This document shows, piece by piece, positions 1 through 7,201 of a stretch of DNA of 39,239 nt (position 1 is its first letter; each line of letters starts with the position of its first letter). The notes under the pieces are model-generated. The model did not search any database. It was not told the DNA's origin and saw only the letters and a program-made list of their open reading frames with translations. Source of the stretch: an uncultured Oscillospiraceae bacterium. GTDB lineage: Bacteria > Bacillota > Clostridia > Oscillospirales > Oscillospiraceae. The stretch covers positions 1-39,239 of the forward strand of contig CAKTLD010000004.1 of the NCBI GenBank assembly GCA_934572445.1. Reading direction: 5' to 3'. Made by a program: the position numbers and the translations under genes.

Positions 1-729
1 ATGAACAAGACCCCCAGCGAGACCAAGGCCTTTGCCGAACAGTTCAAGGCCATCCTTCCCAAGACCAAGTGGTGCGATATTGTCGTCTGTGTCCCCGCGG
101 CCGACCTTTCCGCCGCTGTGCGCGCCTTTAAGGACAGCCGCATTGCCGTGGGCGCGCAGAACCTTTACTTTGAGAAGAGCGGCGCCTACACCGGCGAGAT
201 CTCCGCGGATATGCTCGTCGATCTCGGCGTGCGCTATGTCATCGTCGGCCACAGCGAGCGCCGCGCGCTTTTCGGCGAGACCGACATGGTCGTCAACAGG
301 AAGGTCCGCGCCGCGCTCGAGGCGGGCCTCAATCCCATCATCTGCGTGGGCGAGAGTCTCGACCAGCGCGAGATGGGCGTGACGATGGAGCTTATCGCCC
401 TTCAGGTCAAGTCCGCGCTCGCGGGTGTCAGCGCCGAGCAGGTGCGCCGCTGCGTCATCGCCTATGAGCCCATCTGGGCCATCGGCACCGGCAAGACCGC
501 CACGCCTGAGCAGGCCGCCGAGGTCTGCGCCGCCATCCGCGCCCTGATCCGCACGCTGTACGGCGCGCGCGTCGCCCGCAGCGTCACCATCCAGTACGGC
601 GGCTCAATGAAGCCGAACAATGCTTTCGAGCTCCTTGCCCACGAGGATATCGACGGCGGCCTGATCGGCGGCGCGTCGCTCGAGCCGCAGGCCCTGATGG
701 ACATTGTCCACGCGGCCAATCAGGACTGA
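1..729 (+). CDS. tpiA: Triosephosphate isomerase (5' end outside the window)
   Basis: Interconverts dihydroxyacetone phosphate and glyceraldehyde 3-phosphate in cytoplasmic glycolysis. The visible 242 residues contain the catalytic His in GHSERR (H84) and the catalytic Glu in the YEPIWAIGTGK segment (E156), followed by loop 6 and the phosphate-binding GGS and GGLIGGASL segments near the C-terminus. The first visible codon is an ATG, but TIM proteins normally begin about 10 residues earlier with a GNWKMN segment carrying the catalytic Lys. The MNKT here matches the residues just after that Lys. The true start therefore lies left of the window and the ATG at base 1 is an internal Met. gpmI follows 22 bp downstream, as in clostridial pgk-tpiA-gpmI operons. 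Identity is certain; only the start is missing. Confidence 0.97.
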   Translation: MNKTPSETKAFAEQFKAILPKTKWCDIVVCVPAADLSAAVRAFKDSRIAVGAQNLYFEKSGAYTGEISADMLVDLGVRYVIVGHSERRALFGETDMVVNRKVRAALEAGLNPIICVGESLDQREMGVTMELIALQVKSALAGVSAEQVRRCVIAYEPIWAIGTGKTATPEQAAEVCAAIRALIRTLYGARVARSVTIQYGGSMKPNNAFELLAHEDIDGGLIGGASLEPQALMDIVHAANQD

Positions 730-751
730 GAAGATCAAAGGAGATCATCTT

Positions 752-2266
752 ATGAACAAAACTCCGACCACTCTTATCATCATGGACGGCTACGGCCTGT
801 CCGACAATGTTGTCGGCAATGCCGTGCGCGCGGCCAATACCCCCGTGCTCGACGGCCTTTTTGCCGAGTACGCCAACACCACGCTCAAGGCCTCCGGCCT
901 TGACGTCGGCCTGCCCGACGGGCAGATGGGCAACAGCGAGGTCGGCCATACCAATATCGGCGGCGGCCGCGTCGTGTTCCAGGACCTGCCGCGCATCTCC
1001 CGGTCCATTGAGGACGGCGGCTTCTTTGAAAATCCCGCCTACAACAAGGCCATGGACGACTGCCTGGAAAAGGGCTCGGCGCTGCACCTTTACGGTCTGC
1101 ACTCCACCGGCGGCGTGCACTCTACGCTCGACCACCTCTATGCGCTCTTAAAGATGGCGCACATCAAGGGCCTCAAGCGCGTGTATATCCACGCTTTTCT
1201 TGACGGGCGCGACACGCCCCCGACCTCCGGCCGCGACTTTGTCGCAAAGACGATGGAAAAGTGCAAAGAGCTCGGTGTCGGCAAGATCGCGACCGTTATG
1301 GGCCGCTACTACGCCATGGACCGCGACAAGCGCTGGGACCGTCTCGAGAACGCCTATGACGCGCTTGTCTACGGCGAGGGCGTGCAGGACAGCGACCCCA
1401 TCCACGCCATCGAGGAGAGCTATAAAAACGGCGTGACGGACGAATTTGTCGAGCCCATCGTCTGCGATAAGGACGGCATGATCTCCGACAACGACTCGGT
1501 CATCTTCTTCAACTACCGTCCCGACCGCGCCCGCGAGATCACGCGCGCGTTCGTCGACCCCGCGTTCGACGGCTTCAAGCGCGAGTTCTTCCCGCTTACC
1601 TACGTCTGCAACACCGAGTACGACGCGACCATGCCGAACGTGCTCGTCGCCTTCCCGCGCATCAGCGTGAAAAACGGTCTTGGCGAGTACCTGAGCAAGA
1701 TGGGCATGACCCAGCTGCGCATCGCCGAGACGGAGAAGTACGCCCATGTCACGTTCTTCTTCAACGGCGGCGTCGAGGAGCCGTATCCCGGCGAGGACCG
1801 CGTGCTCGTCGCCTCCCCGAAGGTTGCGACCTATGACCTCCAGCCCGAGATGAGCGCCTACGAGGTCGCGGGCAAGTGCGTGGAGCGCATCGAGTCCGGC
1901 AAGTACGACGTCATCATCCTGAACTTTGCCAACTGCGACATGGTCGGCCACACCGGTGTGTTCGACGCGGCCGTCAAGGCGGTGGAGACCGTTGACGAGT
2001 GTGTCGGCAAGGTCGTGGAGGCCACGCTCAAGATGGGCGGCATCGCCATGATCACCGCCGACCACGGCAACGCCGAGCAGATGCTCCAGGCGGACGGTAC
2101 GAGCCCCATGACCGCGCATACGACGAACGTGGTGCCCTTCATCCTCTGCGGCGCGGGCACGGAACTGAGAGCCGGCCGCCTTGCCGATATCGCCCCCACC
2201 ATCCTGGATGTGATGGGCCTGGAAAAACCAGCGGAGATGGACGGTCAGACGCTGATCGTGCGATAA
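752..2266 (+). CDS. gpmI: 2,3-bisphosphoglycerate-independent phosphoglycerate mutase
   Basis: Converts 3-phosphoglycerate to 2-phosphoglycerate using two Mn2+ ions, a step of glycolysis and gluconeogenesis in the cytoplasm. The 504-residue product has the family's usual length. Asp12 in MDGYG and the phospho-accepting Ser62 in MGNSEVGHTN fall at the same numbers as in the Bacillus stearothermophilus enzyme. Further signatures are DGRDTPP, FFNYRPDR, GHTG and the metal-binding TADHGNAE and AHTT segments near the C-terminus. The frame is open further upstream to 704, inside tpiA, but the ATG at 752 has an AAAGGAGA ribosome site about 8 bases upstream and gives the normal N-terminus. It forms an operon with tpiA and is followed by a perfect 17-bp terminator stem. 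Confidence 0.97.
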   Translation: MNKTPTTLIIMDGYGLSDNVVGNAVRAANTPVLDGLFAEYANTTLKASGLDVGLPDGQMGNSEVGHTNIGGGRVVFQDLPRISRSIEDGGFFENPAYNKAMDDCLEKGSALHLYGLHSTGGVHSTLDHLYALLKMAHIKGLKRVYIHAFLDGRDTPPTSGRDFVAKTMEKCKELGVGKIATVMGRYYAMDRDKRWDRLENAYDALVYGEGVQDSDPIHAIEESYKNGVTDEFVEPIVCDKDGMISDNDSVIFFNYRPDRAREITRAFVDPAFDGFKREFFPLTYVCNTEYDATMPNVLVAFPRISVKNGLGEYLSKMGMTQLRIAETEKYAHVTFFFNGGVEEPYPGEDRVLVASPKVATYDLQPEMSAYEVAGKCVERIESGKYDVIILNFANCDMVGHTGVFDAAVKAVETVDECVGKVVEATLKMGGIAMITADHGNAEQMLQADGTSPMTAHTTNVVPFILCGAGTELRAGRLADIAPTILDVMGLEKPAEMDGQTLIVR

Positions 2267-2289
2267 AATTTCATTCCTGCCATGTTTAG

Positions 2290-2328
2290 AAAAAGCTCTG
2301 ACGGTACACACTACCGTCAGAGCTTTTT
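2290..2328 (+). terminator. Rho-independent terminator of tpiA-gpmI
   Basis: A perfect 17-bp stem (2290-2306 with 2312-2328) closes a 5-base CACAC loop. The stem begins with five A and ends with five T, so it ends the glycolytic transcript in the plus direction. Confidence 0.93.
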
Positions 2329-2383
2329 GATGCTCCGTGGAATTTTGGCATAGCCGCGCTCCGCGCGGCGGAAAGGAAACGAC

Positions 2384-3139
2384 ATGACAGGATCAAACGG
2401 CCGCGCCAAGCGGCATTTCTTCGGCGGGACGGGCTTATACATAGCCCTGTTCCTCGGCGTGACGGCGCTGGCCGTCGCGGGCTATTGGACGCTGCTGCCC
2501 CATGATACGGCGGATCAGGACGCGGAGGATGTTTCCTCACAGCTCGAGCTGCCCGTGCAGGAAGAACCGGTACAGATGCCGGAGGTCATCGCCATTACCC
2601 CCGACGCGAGCGAGGAGGACTGGGTCGCGCCCGCGCCGGACGGGGAGGACCTGACCGTGATGGACGAGGCCACGGGGGTGGAGGATACCGTTCCTGCTGA
2701 GGAGACGGAGGAGACCGCACTGCCCGTTGCGCCGCGGCTGGTCGTGGCGCCGCTGGTGGGGGAGGAGGTGGCCGCCTTCTCCGTGGATGAGCTCAGGTAT
2801 AACGAGACGCTGGGCGACTGGCGCACGCATGACGGCGTGGATATCGCCGCCGCGCTGGGCACGCAGGTGCTCGCCGCGTGCAGCGGCACCGTCACGCAGG
2901 TCATCGCCGACGATCTGATGGGCACGAGCGTCACTATCGCGCATGACGGAGGCTACGAGACGACCTATGCCAACCTCCAGAGCATCCCGACCGTGGGGGA
3001 GGGGCAGTATGTCTCCGCGGGCGAGGTGATCGGCGCCGTGGGCGCCACGTCGCTGGCGGAATTTGCCAGCGAGCCGCACCTGCATTTTTCCGTCACGAAG
3101 GACGGCCTGCCCTGCGATCCCGCGGAATTCCTGAACTGA
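2384..3139 (+). CDS. Membrane-anchored M23/LytM-domain protein, SpoIIQ-like
   Basis: The 251-residue protein has a short cytoplasmic N-terminus, one membrane segment (about 14-37), an acidic Pro/Glu-rich linker (about 40-125) and a C-terminal LytM/M23 domain (about 135-245). Zinc ligands expected for M23 enzymes are present: H149 and D153 in HDGVD, and the HLH pair at 232-234. The His normally found in the YxHL motif is Asn (N197 in YANL), which suggests weak or no peptidase activity. The overall plan, and the segment TLGDWRTHDGVDIAA before the domain, resemble SpoIIQ, the forespore half of the SpoIIQ-SpoIIIAH channel formed during engulfment. That assignment is an inference, since spoIID or other partners are not adjacent. 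A GGAAAGGA ribosome site precedes the ATG. It could instead be a non-sporulation LytM scaffold. Confidence 0.8.
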   Translation: MTGSNGRAKRHFFGGTGLYIALFLGVTALAVAGYWTLLPHDTADQDAEDVSSQLELPVQEEPVQMPEVIAITPDASEEDWVAPAPDGEDLTVMDEATGVEDTVPAEETEETALPVAPRLVVAPLVGEEVAAFSVDELRYNETLGDWRTHDGVDIAAALGTQVLAACSGTVTQVIADDLMGTSVTIAHDGGYETTYANLQSIPTVGEGQYVSAGEVIGAVGATSLAEFASEPHLHFSVTKDGLPCDPAEFLN

Positions 3140-3140
3140 A

Positions 3141-3173
3141 CAGAAAAAGCCGGCCGCAGGCCGGCTTTTTCTG
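3141..3173. terminator. Bidirectional terminator between convergent genes
   Basis: A 15-bp stem (3141-3155 with 3159-3173) around a 3-base loop contains a GC core flanked by A5 on the left and T5 on the right, so it can end transcripts from both the M23 gene (plus) and the PssA-like gene (minus). Confidence 0.9.
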
Positions 3174-3178
3174 CAGTT

Positions 3179-3799
3179 TTACACCAGCACGCGCAGCAGC
3201 GCTAAAAATTCCGCAAGGCCGAACACGGCCATGAAAATGATGCCGCCAAGCTGCGGCTTTTTGACATGCACCGGCGCGATATAAAGCACGCCAAGCAGGA
3301 AGAGCCCTGCGGCGTAAACCGCCGCGCAGTCCAGCCGGAGATAGAGCGCCAGCAGATAAAAGAACGGGGCCATGAAGGCCGACACCGTTACCGGTACGCC
3401 AAGATAGCAGTGGCGCAGCTCGTTCGTCCGGTCCTGCCGCTCCTCCTCCATCACGTTGAAGTAGGCCAGCCGGATCAGCGCGCACAGCGCGAAAAATGAC
3501 ATCGTGGTGAGAAACCACAGCGCGCCGCAGCCTGTTGACCAGCCGATGGCCGCCGGCAGCACGCCGAAGCATACCAGGTCGTTGAGCGAGTCGATCTGGA
3601 TGCCGAAGCGCTTTTCCGTGTCGGTGCGGTTTTTCTTCGTGCGGGCGATGCGCCCGTCAAAGGCATCCAGCAGGCCTGCGAGCATCAGACACAGCATGGC
3701 GGAGAGGGGGTTGGCCTGCGTGGCGGCATAGATGCCGCCGAGCCCCAGCAGCAGCGAAAGATAGGTGGCAATGACGGTATAGTCGTAAACTCCGATCAT
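3179..3799 (-). CDS. pssA: CDP-alcohol phosphatidyltransferase (PssA-like)
   Basis: Likely CDP-diacylglycerol-serine O-phosphatidyltransferase, which makes phosphatidylserine in the cytoplasmic membrane. The family signature is visible as DGRIAR followed by a Lys/Arg-rich insert and GIQIDSLND, giving the DG-x2-AR-xn-G-x3-D-x3-D pattern, although the central spacer is 12 residues rather than the canonical 8. The remainder is a series of hydrophobic helices, as expected for this integral membrane enzyme of about 206 residues. Two in-frame ATGs compete. I chose 3799, which has GGATG about 7 bases upstream and gives the MIGVYDYTV start; the alternative at 3808 adds three residues. Substrate choice (serine rather than glycerol phosphate or inositol) is inferred from overall resemblance. 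Confidence 0.85.
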   Translation of the reverse strand: MIGVYDYTVIATYLSLLLGLGGIYAATQANPLSAMLCLMLAGLLDAFDGRIARTKKNRTDTEKRFGIQIDSLNDLVCFGVLPAAIGWSTGCGALWFLTTMSFFALCALIRLAYFNVMEEERQDRTNELRHCYLGVPVTVSAFMAPFFYLLALYLRLDCAAVYAAGLFLLGVLYIAPVHVKKPQLGGIIFMAVFGLAEFLALLRVLV

Positions 3800-3888
3800 A
3801 AAAAACATCCATTCGTCATTTTGATAGAGTGCATTATAGCAAATGATGGCGCATTTTGCAAGAAAACAGGGTTAAGACTCTGCAAAGC

Positions 3889-5091
3889 TTATGCGCCGCG
3901 CAGTCGGTCGATAACGCGCGCAAAGCGCGCTTCATCATAGATGACAGGCACGGGATAGACGGGGTTGGCTTCCGCTGCGGCCCAGCGCACCATTTGCGGG
4001 ATGTCCTCCGCGCGGATGAAGTCAAAGTGCTCGGGAATACCCATGCGCACGTTCATCGCGCGAAGCTCCGCAATGAACGCCTTTGCGCGTGAGGCCTCGT
4101 TCTCTCCCGTGATCCCCGCGAGTGCGGCGAGCCGCGCAAGGCGCGGGTATACCGCCGCGCCGTAATCCTCCAGCACGATAGGCAGCAGCACGGCGTTGGC
4201 CAGTCCGTGCGCTGTGCCGTACAGTCCGCCGAGCGTGTGCGCGATGGCGTGCACATTGCCGACGCTTGCACGCGTGAAGGCGGCGCCGGCGTCGAACGAC
4301 GCCTGGAGCATCGCCATGCGGTCGGGCAGCGACGTGCCGTCGCGGTATGCGCGCTCAAGGTGCGCGAAGATCGTTACGACCGCGCGCTCGGCGCATGCTC
4401 TTGTTTCTTTTGTATTATAAAAGCGGCTCAGGTATGCCTCCACCGCGTGTGTCAGCGCGTCCATGCCGGTCTCGGCGGTAATGTGCGGCGGCAGACCGAC
4501 GGTCAGCGTGGGGTCAAGTATGGCATACTGCGGGATCAGGCAGAGGTCGGAAATGGAGTATTTGTGGTGATCCGCGTCCGTCACCACGGCGGCAATGGTC
4601 GTCTCCGAACCGGTGCCGGCGGTCGTGGGCACGGCGATGAGCAGCGGGATGCGGCGGCGGACCTTCAGAAGCCCGCCGAGCTGCGCCACCGTCTTCTCGG
4701 GCCGCGCAAGGCGCGCCGCGGCGGCCTTGGCCGCATCCATCGGCGAGCCGCCGCCGATCACGAGAAAGCAGTCGCAGCCGTCGAGCCTGTACTGCGCGGC
4801 GATCTTTTCTACCGTTGCAGCCGAAGGGTTTGGCTCCACGGCCGAGAAGACAGAGAGCAGAATGTCCTGCGTATCCAGAGCCTCCTGGAGTTTTCTGAAG
4901 TGTGCGTCCGCACACTGGCGGCGGCTGGCAACGACAAAGGGACGGCGCACGCCGTTTTCCTTCAGAAGCTCCGGCACGCGCTGCAGGCTCTCCGCGCCGG
5001 AAAGCACCGTGGGCCTTCGCCACGGCAGAAGCCGTGCGCCCAGGGCAAAGCAGCACTGGAACGCGCGGCAGAAAAGCGAATGAAGAGACAT
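3889..5091 (-). CDS. Iron-containing alcohol dehydrogenase (group III)
   Basis: A 400-residue NAD(P)-dependent alcohol/aldehyde oxidoreductase of the FucO/AdhB/butanol-dehydrogenase type. The Rossmann-like nucleotide site has GGGSPMD (113-119) and TTAGTGSE (156-163). The four metal ligands of the family are all present: D211 and H215 in MDALTH, H281 in NVHAIAHTLGG and H295 in YGTAHG. The N-terminus is hydrophobic and Cys-rich, then LLPWRRP, a pattern I associate with clostridial relatives. The frame opens 14 codons further upstream, but ATG 5091 is preceded by AAAGGTGGGG at good spacing. It stands alone between the PssA-like gene and the hpf terminator. The substrate cannot be told from sequence; a fermentative alcohol or aldehyde role is likely. 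Confidence 0.92.
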   Translation of the reverse strand: MSLHSLFCRAFQCCFALGARLLPWRRPTVLSGAESLQRVPELLKENGVRRPFVVASRRQCADAHFRKLQEALDTQDILLSVFSAVEPNPSAATVEKIAAQYRLDGCDCFLVIGGGSPMDAAKAAAARLARPEKTVAQLGGLLKVRRRIPLLIAVPTTAGTGSETTIAAVVTDADHHKYSISDLCLIPQYAILDPTLTVGLPPHITAETGMDALTHAVEAYLSRFYNTKETRACAERAVVTIFAHLERAYRDGTSLPDRMAMLQASFDAGAAFTRASVGNVHAIAHTLGGLYGTAHGLANAVLLPIVLEDYGAAVYPRLARLAALAGITGENEASRAKAFIAELRAMNVRMGIPEHFDFIRAEDIPQMVRWAAAEANPVYPVPVIYDEARFARVIDRLRGA

Positions 5092-5145
5092 ATCGGCCCC
5101 ACCTTTTTCGGATAGATGCGGGTAGTATATCATAAAGGTGCGCGC

Positions 5146-5178
5146 AAAAAAAGGGCGAAACTTTCGTTTCGCCCTTTT
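5146..5178 (-). terminator. Terminator of hpf
   Basis: A perfect 13-bp stem (5149-5161 with 5166-5178) with a 4-base loop begins 13 bases beyond the hpf stop. On the minus strand it is followed by a run of T, formed by the A tract at 5146-5152. Confidence 0.9.
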
Positions 5179-5190
5179 GCTGTTTCGCTA

Positions 5191-5739
5191 TCAGTCGGCG
5201 TCCTCGGTCTCGATGATGCCGTAGCCGCCGTTGTTGCGGCGATAGACCACGGAGATCGCGTCGCCGTCGTCCGTATTGCGGAAGACGAAGAAGCTGTGGC
5301 CCAGCAGATTCATCTGCAGAATGGCCTCCTCCGCGCTCATGGGCTTGACCGTGAAGCGCTTGGTGCGCACGATGTCGAACTCGCCCTCCTCGTGGACCTC
5401 GAATTCCTCGGGCAGTTCAGGGACAATGGACTCGGCGCGCAGGTTCTTGGAAAGGCGGGTCTTGTTCTTGCGGATCTTGCGCTCGATCTGGGCGGCGGCC
5501 TCGTCGATTGCACCGCGCATATCGCCGTCGGCATCCTCACACACAGCACGGAACAGCGTACCGTTGGCCCCGCGGAGCATGATCTCCACGATGCAGCGGT
5601 TCTTTTTCTCCACAGAGAAGGTCACGGAAGCCTCGGGCTCCTCCTTAAAAAACTTTTCCAGCTTGCTGATCTTCTTTTCAGCGTAGGCCTTGACGGAATC
5701 GTTCAGGGAGATCTTCTTGCAGGTATAGGTGAATTTCAT
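5191..5739 (-). CDS. hpf: Ribosome hibernation promoting factor, long form
   Basis: This 182-residue protein has the two-part plan of long HPF (RaiA/YvyD type). The N-terminal S30AE domain (about 1-100) binds the 30S decoding region. The C-terminal domain (about 125-182) includes FDIVRTKRFTVKPMS and FFVFRN and mediates dimerisation of two 70S ribosomes into inactive 100S particles in stationary phase or stress. The open frame extends 33 codons upstream, but ATG 5739 has an AAAGGAG site 8 bases ahead and gives the standard MKFTYTCKKI start. It is a single-gene transcript with a near-consensus sigma-A promoter at 5810-5838 and a strong terminator just downstream. Confidence 0.96.
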   Translation of the reverse strand: MKFTYTCKKISLNDSVKAYAEKKISKLEKFFKEEPEASVTFSVEKKNRCIVEIMLRGANGTLFRAVCEDADGDMRGAIDEAAAQIERKIRKNKTRLSKNLRAESIVPELPEEFEVHEEGEFDIVRTKRFTVKPMSAEEAILQMNLLGHSFFVFRNTDDGDAISVVYRRNNGGYGIIETEDAD

Positions 5740-5809
5740 AGTGATGGCTCCTTTCGTTGGTGAGGAAGCGAAAAGGAAGTCTCTTTCGACTCCCTCTTCA
5801 CTTTTACTA

Positions 5810-5838
5810 AGTGTAGCACACTTATCGAAAAATATCAA
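5810..5838 (-). promoter_or_regulatory. Sigma-A-type promoter of hpf
   Basis: Minus-strand TTGATA (5833-5838), a 17-bp spacer and TACACT (5810-5815) with an upstream TGC extension. Predicted start near 5803, giving a leader of about 60 bases. Confidence 0.75.
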
Positions 5839-5870
5839 ATGAACTTACTGTTAAGATTGCGCATTTGTGC

Positions 5871-5961
5871 AAAACGACAAAATTGAAGTACCCGACAGGC
5901 TTCGACTTGTATCCCCTGAAAACGACAAAAGCTCCTATTGACGAATGGGGACAAGTCCTGT
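5871..5961. repeat. 12-bp direct repeats and long imperfect inverted repeat
   Basis: AAAACGACAAAA occurs exactly at 5871-5882 and again at 5919-5930. Between and after them, the segments ACAG, GACTTGT and CCCC (about 5894-5918) are complementary, in order, to GGGG, ACAAGTC and CTGT at 5947-5961. This makes a 15-bp interrupted stem with a 5-base bulge. No gene covers this part, and it lies between the hpf promoter and the divIC terminator. It may be a structured RNA or the remnant of a dispersed repeat. Confidence 0.6.
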
Positions 5962-5966
5962 ATCAT
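5938..5966 (+). promoter_or_regulatory. Candidate sigma-A promoter of a small plus-strand RNA
   Basis: TTGACG (5938-5943), a 17-bp spacer and TATCAT (5961-5966) form a good promoter pointing right, although every annotated gene on this side is on the minus strand. Confidence 0.5.
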
Positions 5967-5972
5967 TTCCTT

Positions 5973-6036
5973 CGGAAGCTTTCCAATATCCCACCCGTTT
6001 GGGCCGCCCGCGCCGCGCGCAGGCGGCCCCTTTTTT
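5973..6036 (+). ncRNA. Candidate small RNA of about 64 bases
   Basis: The interval starts about 7 bases after the candidate promoter at 5938-5966 and ends in a GC-rich hairpin (6001-6008 pairing with 6022-6029, with an inner GC stem) followed by six T at 6031-6036, which is a plausible intrinsic terminator in the plus direction. A smaller GGAA/TTCC hairpin lies in its 5' half. There is no credible reading frame. Read-through would be antisense to divIC. The assignment rests only on promoter plus terminator spacing; transcription is not shown. Confidence 0.3.
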
Positions 6037-6047
6037 GCCTGCGCGCA

Positions 6048-6074
6048 GAAAAAAGCGCCCCCTGTGGGGCGCTT
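6048..6074 (-). terminator. Terminator of the rqcP/yabPQ-divIC side
   Basis: A 9-bp stem (6053-6061 with 6066-6074) with CTGT loop, followed on the minus strand by T6 (A tract 6049-6054). It lies 19 bases beyond the divIC stop. Confidence 0.88.
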
Positions 6075-6092
6075 GGGATCAGGGGGGAGAGC

Positions 6093-6398
6093 TCAGTTGC
6101 TCACGTCGTAGAACGTCTTCTCACCCGGCGTTACATAACCGAGCTGGTCGCGCGCCAGCTCCTGCAAAAACTCAGGATCGTCGGCCTTTTCCAGCGCTGA
6201 GGCCAGCGCATCGTTCTCCTGCTTGGCCGCGTCGATCTGCGTTTGCTTGAGCTGCCGGTCAGTCTCTGCGGCGTCGATCTCGCTGCGAAGATGCAGCAGC
6301 TCCGCGCCCATCAGCACGAGCAGCACCAGGATGGCCAGCATCGTCAGAAGACTGGTGCGCTTTTTTGCCGGTCTTGCCGCTTTGGCCTGCTCCGCCAT
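6093..6398 (-). CDS. divIC: Septum formation initiator, DivIC/FtsB family
   Basis: A 101-residue bitopic membrane protein with a basic cytoplasmic N-terminus (about 1-16), one membrane helix (about 17-31), a coiled coil (about 34-68) and the typical end ARDQLGYVTPGEKTF. DivIC pairs with FtsL and DivIB to activate septal peptidoglycan synthesis at the divisome. The start at 6398 is chosen for its AAAAAAGGAGGGG site about 8 bases upstream; the open frame runs 19 codons further. It is the last gene of the spoVB-mazG-rqcP-yabP-yabQ-divIC block, the same order as in Bacillus subtilis. Its first 140 bases are overlapped in another frame by the yabQ open frame. Confidence 0.93.
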   Translation of the reverse strand: MAEQAKAARPAKKRTSLLTMLAILVLLVLMGAELLHLRSEIDAAETDRQLKQTQIDAAKQENDALASALEKADDPEFLQELARDQLGYVTPGEKTFYDVSN

Positions 6399-6888
6399 GC
6401 CGGACCCCTCCTTTTTTCGCGGTTTTGCGCAGCGCTTTTCGCGCCGAACGCTCATACGCCTTTATTATAAGCCGGTTTCTGGAAAAAAGGAAGTATCTTT
6501 TGCAAAATTTGTTGAGCTTACCATAAACTTTTTTCAGTGCCCGAAGCGGCATGACCGCAAGATGCAGCAGCGCAAACAGCACCTCTGCCCAGAAGGCCCA
6601 CAGCGGCCGCAGCCAGCGTGCGCAGAGCGCGCGGTAGAGCAGCGCGCCCAGGCCGATCGCCAGCAGCATGAACAGCCGCAGCTCGCCCCCGCCCACGCGC
6701 AGGGCAAAGAGAAACGATCCCAGCGCGAGGGCGAGGCAGTAGAGCACGTCGAGCGCGCCGGTCAGCGCGCCCGAGGCCCGCCGCCGCAGGCGCACGGCGC
6801 GCAGCAGATCATAGACGAGCGCGAGCGCCGCGCCTAGCAGGAGCGAGGCAAGAAAGCTCTGCCCCTGCGCGTGCAGCGTGAAGCCCAT
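6259..6888 (-). CDS. yabQ: Spore cortex biosynthesis protein YabQ
   Basis: Identified from several hydrophobic helices (about 10-30, 45-65, 70-110) followed by a basic segment (about 118-155), and from its place between yabP and divIC. YabQ of Bacillus localises to the forespore outer membrane and is needed for cortex formation. The 209-codon frame is open to 6259. Its last 46-47 codons run through the start of divIC in a different frame and give a Gly/Ala/Arg-rich tail unlike the rest, so the functional protein may effectively end near residue 160. The ATG at 6888 lies 5 bases after the yabP stop, with GGGGG near the end of yabP as a possible ribosome site. The family call is good; the true C-terminus is uncertain. 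Confidence 0.82.
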   Translation of the reverse strand: MGFTLHAQGQSFLASLLLGAALALVYDLLRAVRLRRRASGALTGALDVLYCLALALGSFLFALRVGGGELRLFMLLAIGLGALLYRALCARWLRPLWAFWAEVLFALLHLAVMPLRALKKVYGKLNKFCKRYFLFSRNRLIIKAYERSARKALRKTAKKGGVRHGGAGQSGKTGKKAHQSSDDAGHPGAARADGRGAAASSQRDRRRRD

Positions 6889-6893
6889 TGCGC

Positions 6894-7172
6894 TCAGCCC
6901 CCGAACAGACGCCCCAGCAGCCCGCCGCGCGCGGCGGGCGCGTCCTCGTAGGCAAGGGTGTCGATGCGCCCGTCGACGTGCAGCTCGCCGCCGTCCAGGC
7001 TGAGCTTGCCGATGTGCAGCCCTTCGCCGGTGACGACGAGCACGCCGCCCGCCGTGTTCATCACAATCTCGGTCTCGTCAAAGCGGTCCACGTCCTCCAC
7101 GCCGGTGACGGTCAGCTCCTCGCGGCCGTTCAGCTCGATGCGGTGGGCAGCAGGGGTAGTTTCATACGTCAT
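6894..7172 (-). CDS. yabP: Sporulation protein YabP (YabP/YqfC family)
   Basis: A 92-residue protein with the compact beta-rich YabP/YqfC pattern: HRIELNGREELTVTGVEDVDRFDETEIVMNT followed by GGVLVVTGEGLHIGKLSLDGGELHVDGRI. In Bacillus the family is expressed in the mother cell and is required for spore cortex or coat assembly. ATG 7172 has GAAAGGA at suitable spacing, whereas the further upstream ATG (7226) lies inside a terminator hairpin. A sigma-E-like promoter lies about 53 bases upstream, which fits its sporulation role. yabQ follows after 5 bases. Confidence 0.93.
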   Translation of the reverse strand: MTYETTPAAHRIELNGREELTVTGVEDVDRFDETEIVMNTAGGVLVVTGEGLHIGKLSLDGGELHVDGRIDTLAYEDAPAARGGLLGRLFGG

Positions 7173-7201
7173 AGCGGAAACCGTCCTTTCGTTTTCGGAC
7201 G

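Noticed and set aside
5110..5140. A promoter for the alcohol dehydrogenase (TATACT on the minus strand near 5125)
   Set aside because: The -10-like box is good, but no acceptable -35 box lies 16-18 bases upstream, where the hpf terminator's T run sits.
5740..6090. A raiA-motif RNA upstream of hpf
   Set aside because: The hpf leader from its promoter is only about 60 bases, too short for that RNA, and I could not identify its conserved elements in the rest.
5865..6200. A 111-codon plus-strand open frame upstream of hpf
   Set aside because: It starts without a ribosome site, crosses a GC terminator hairpin and ends antisense to divIC. The first 45 residues look less biased than the rest, but I found no support for translation.
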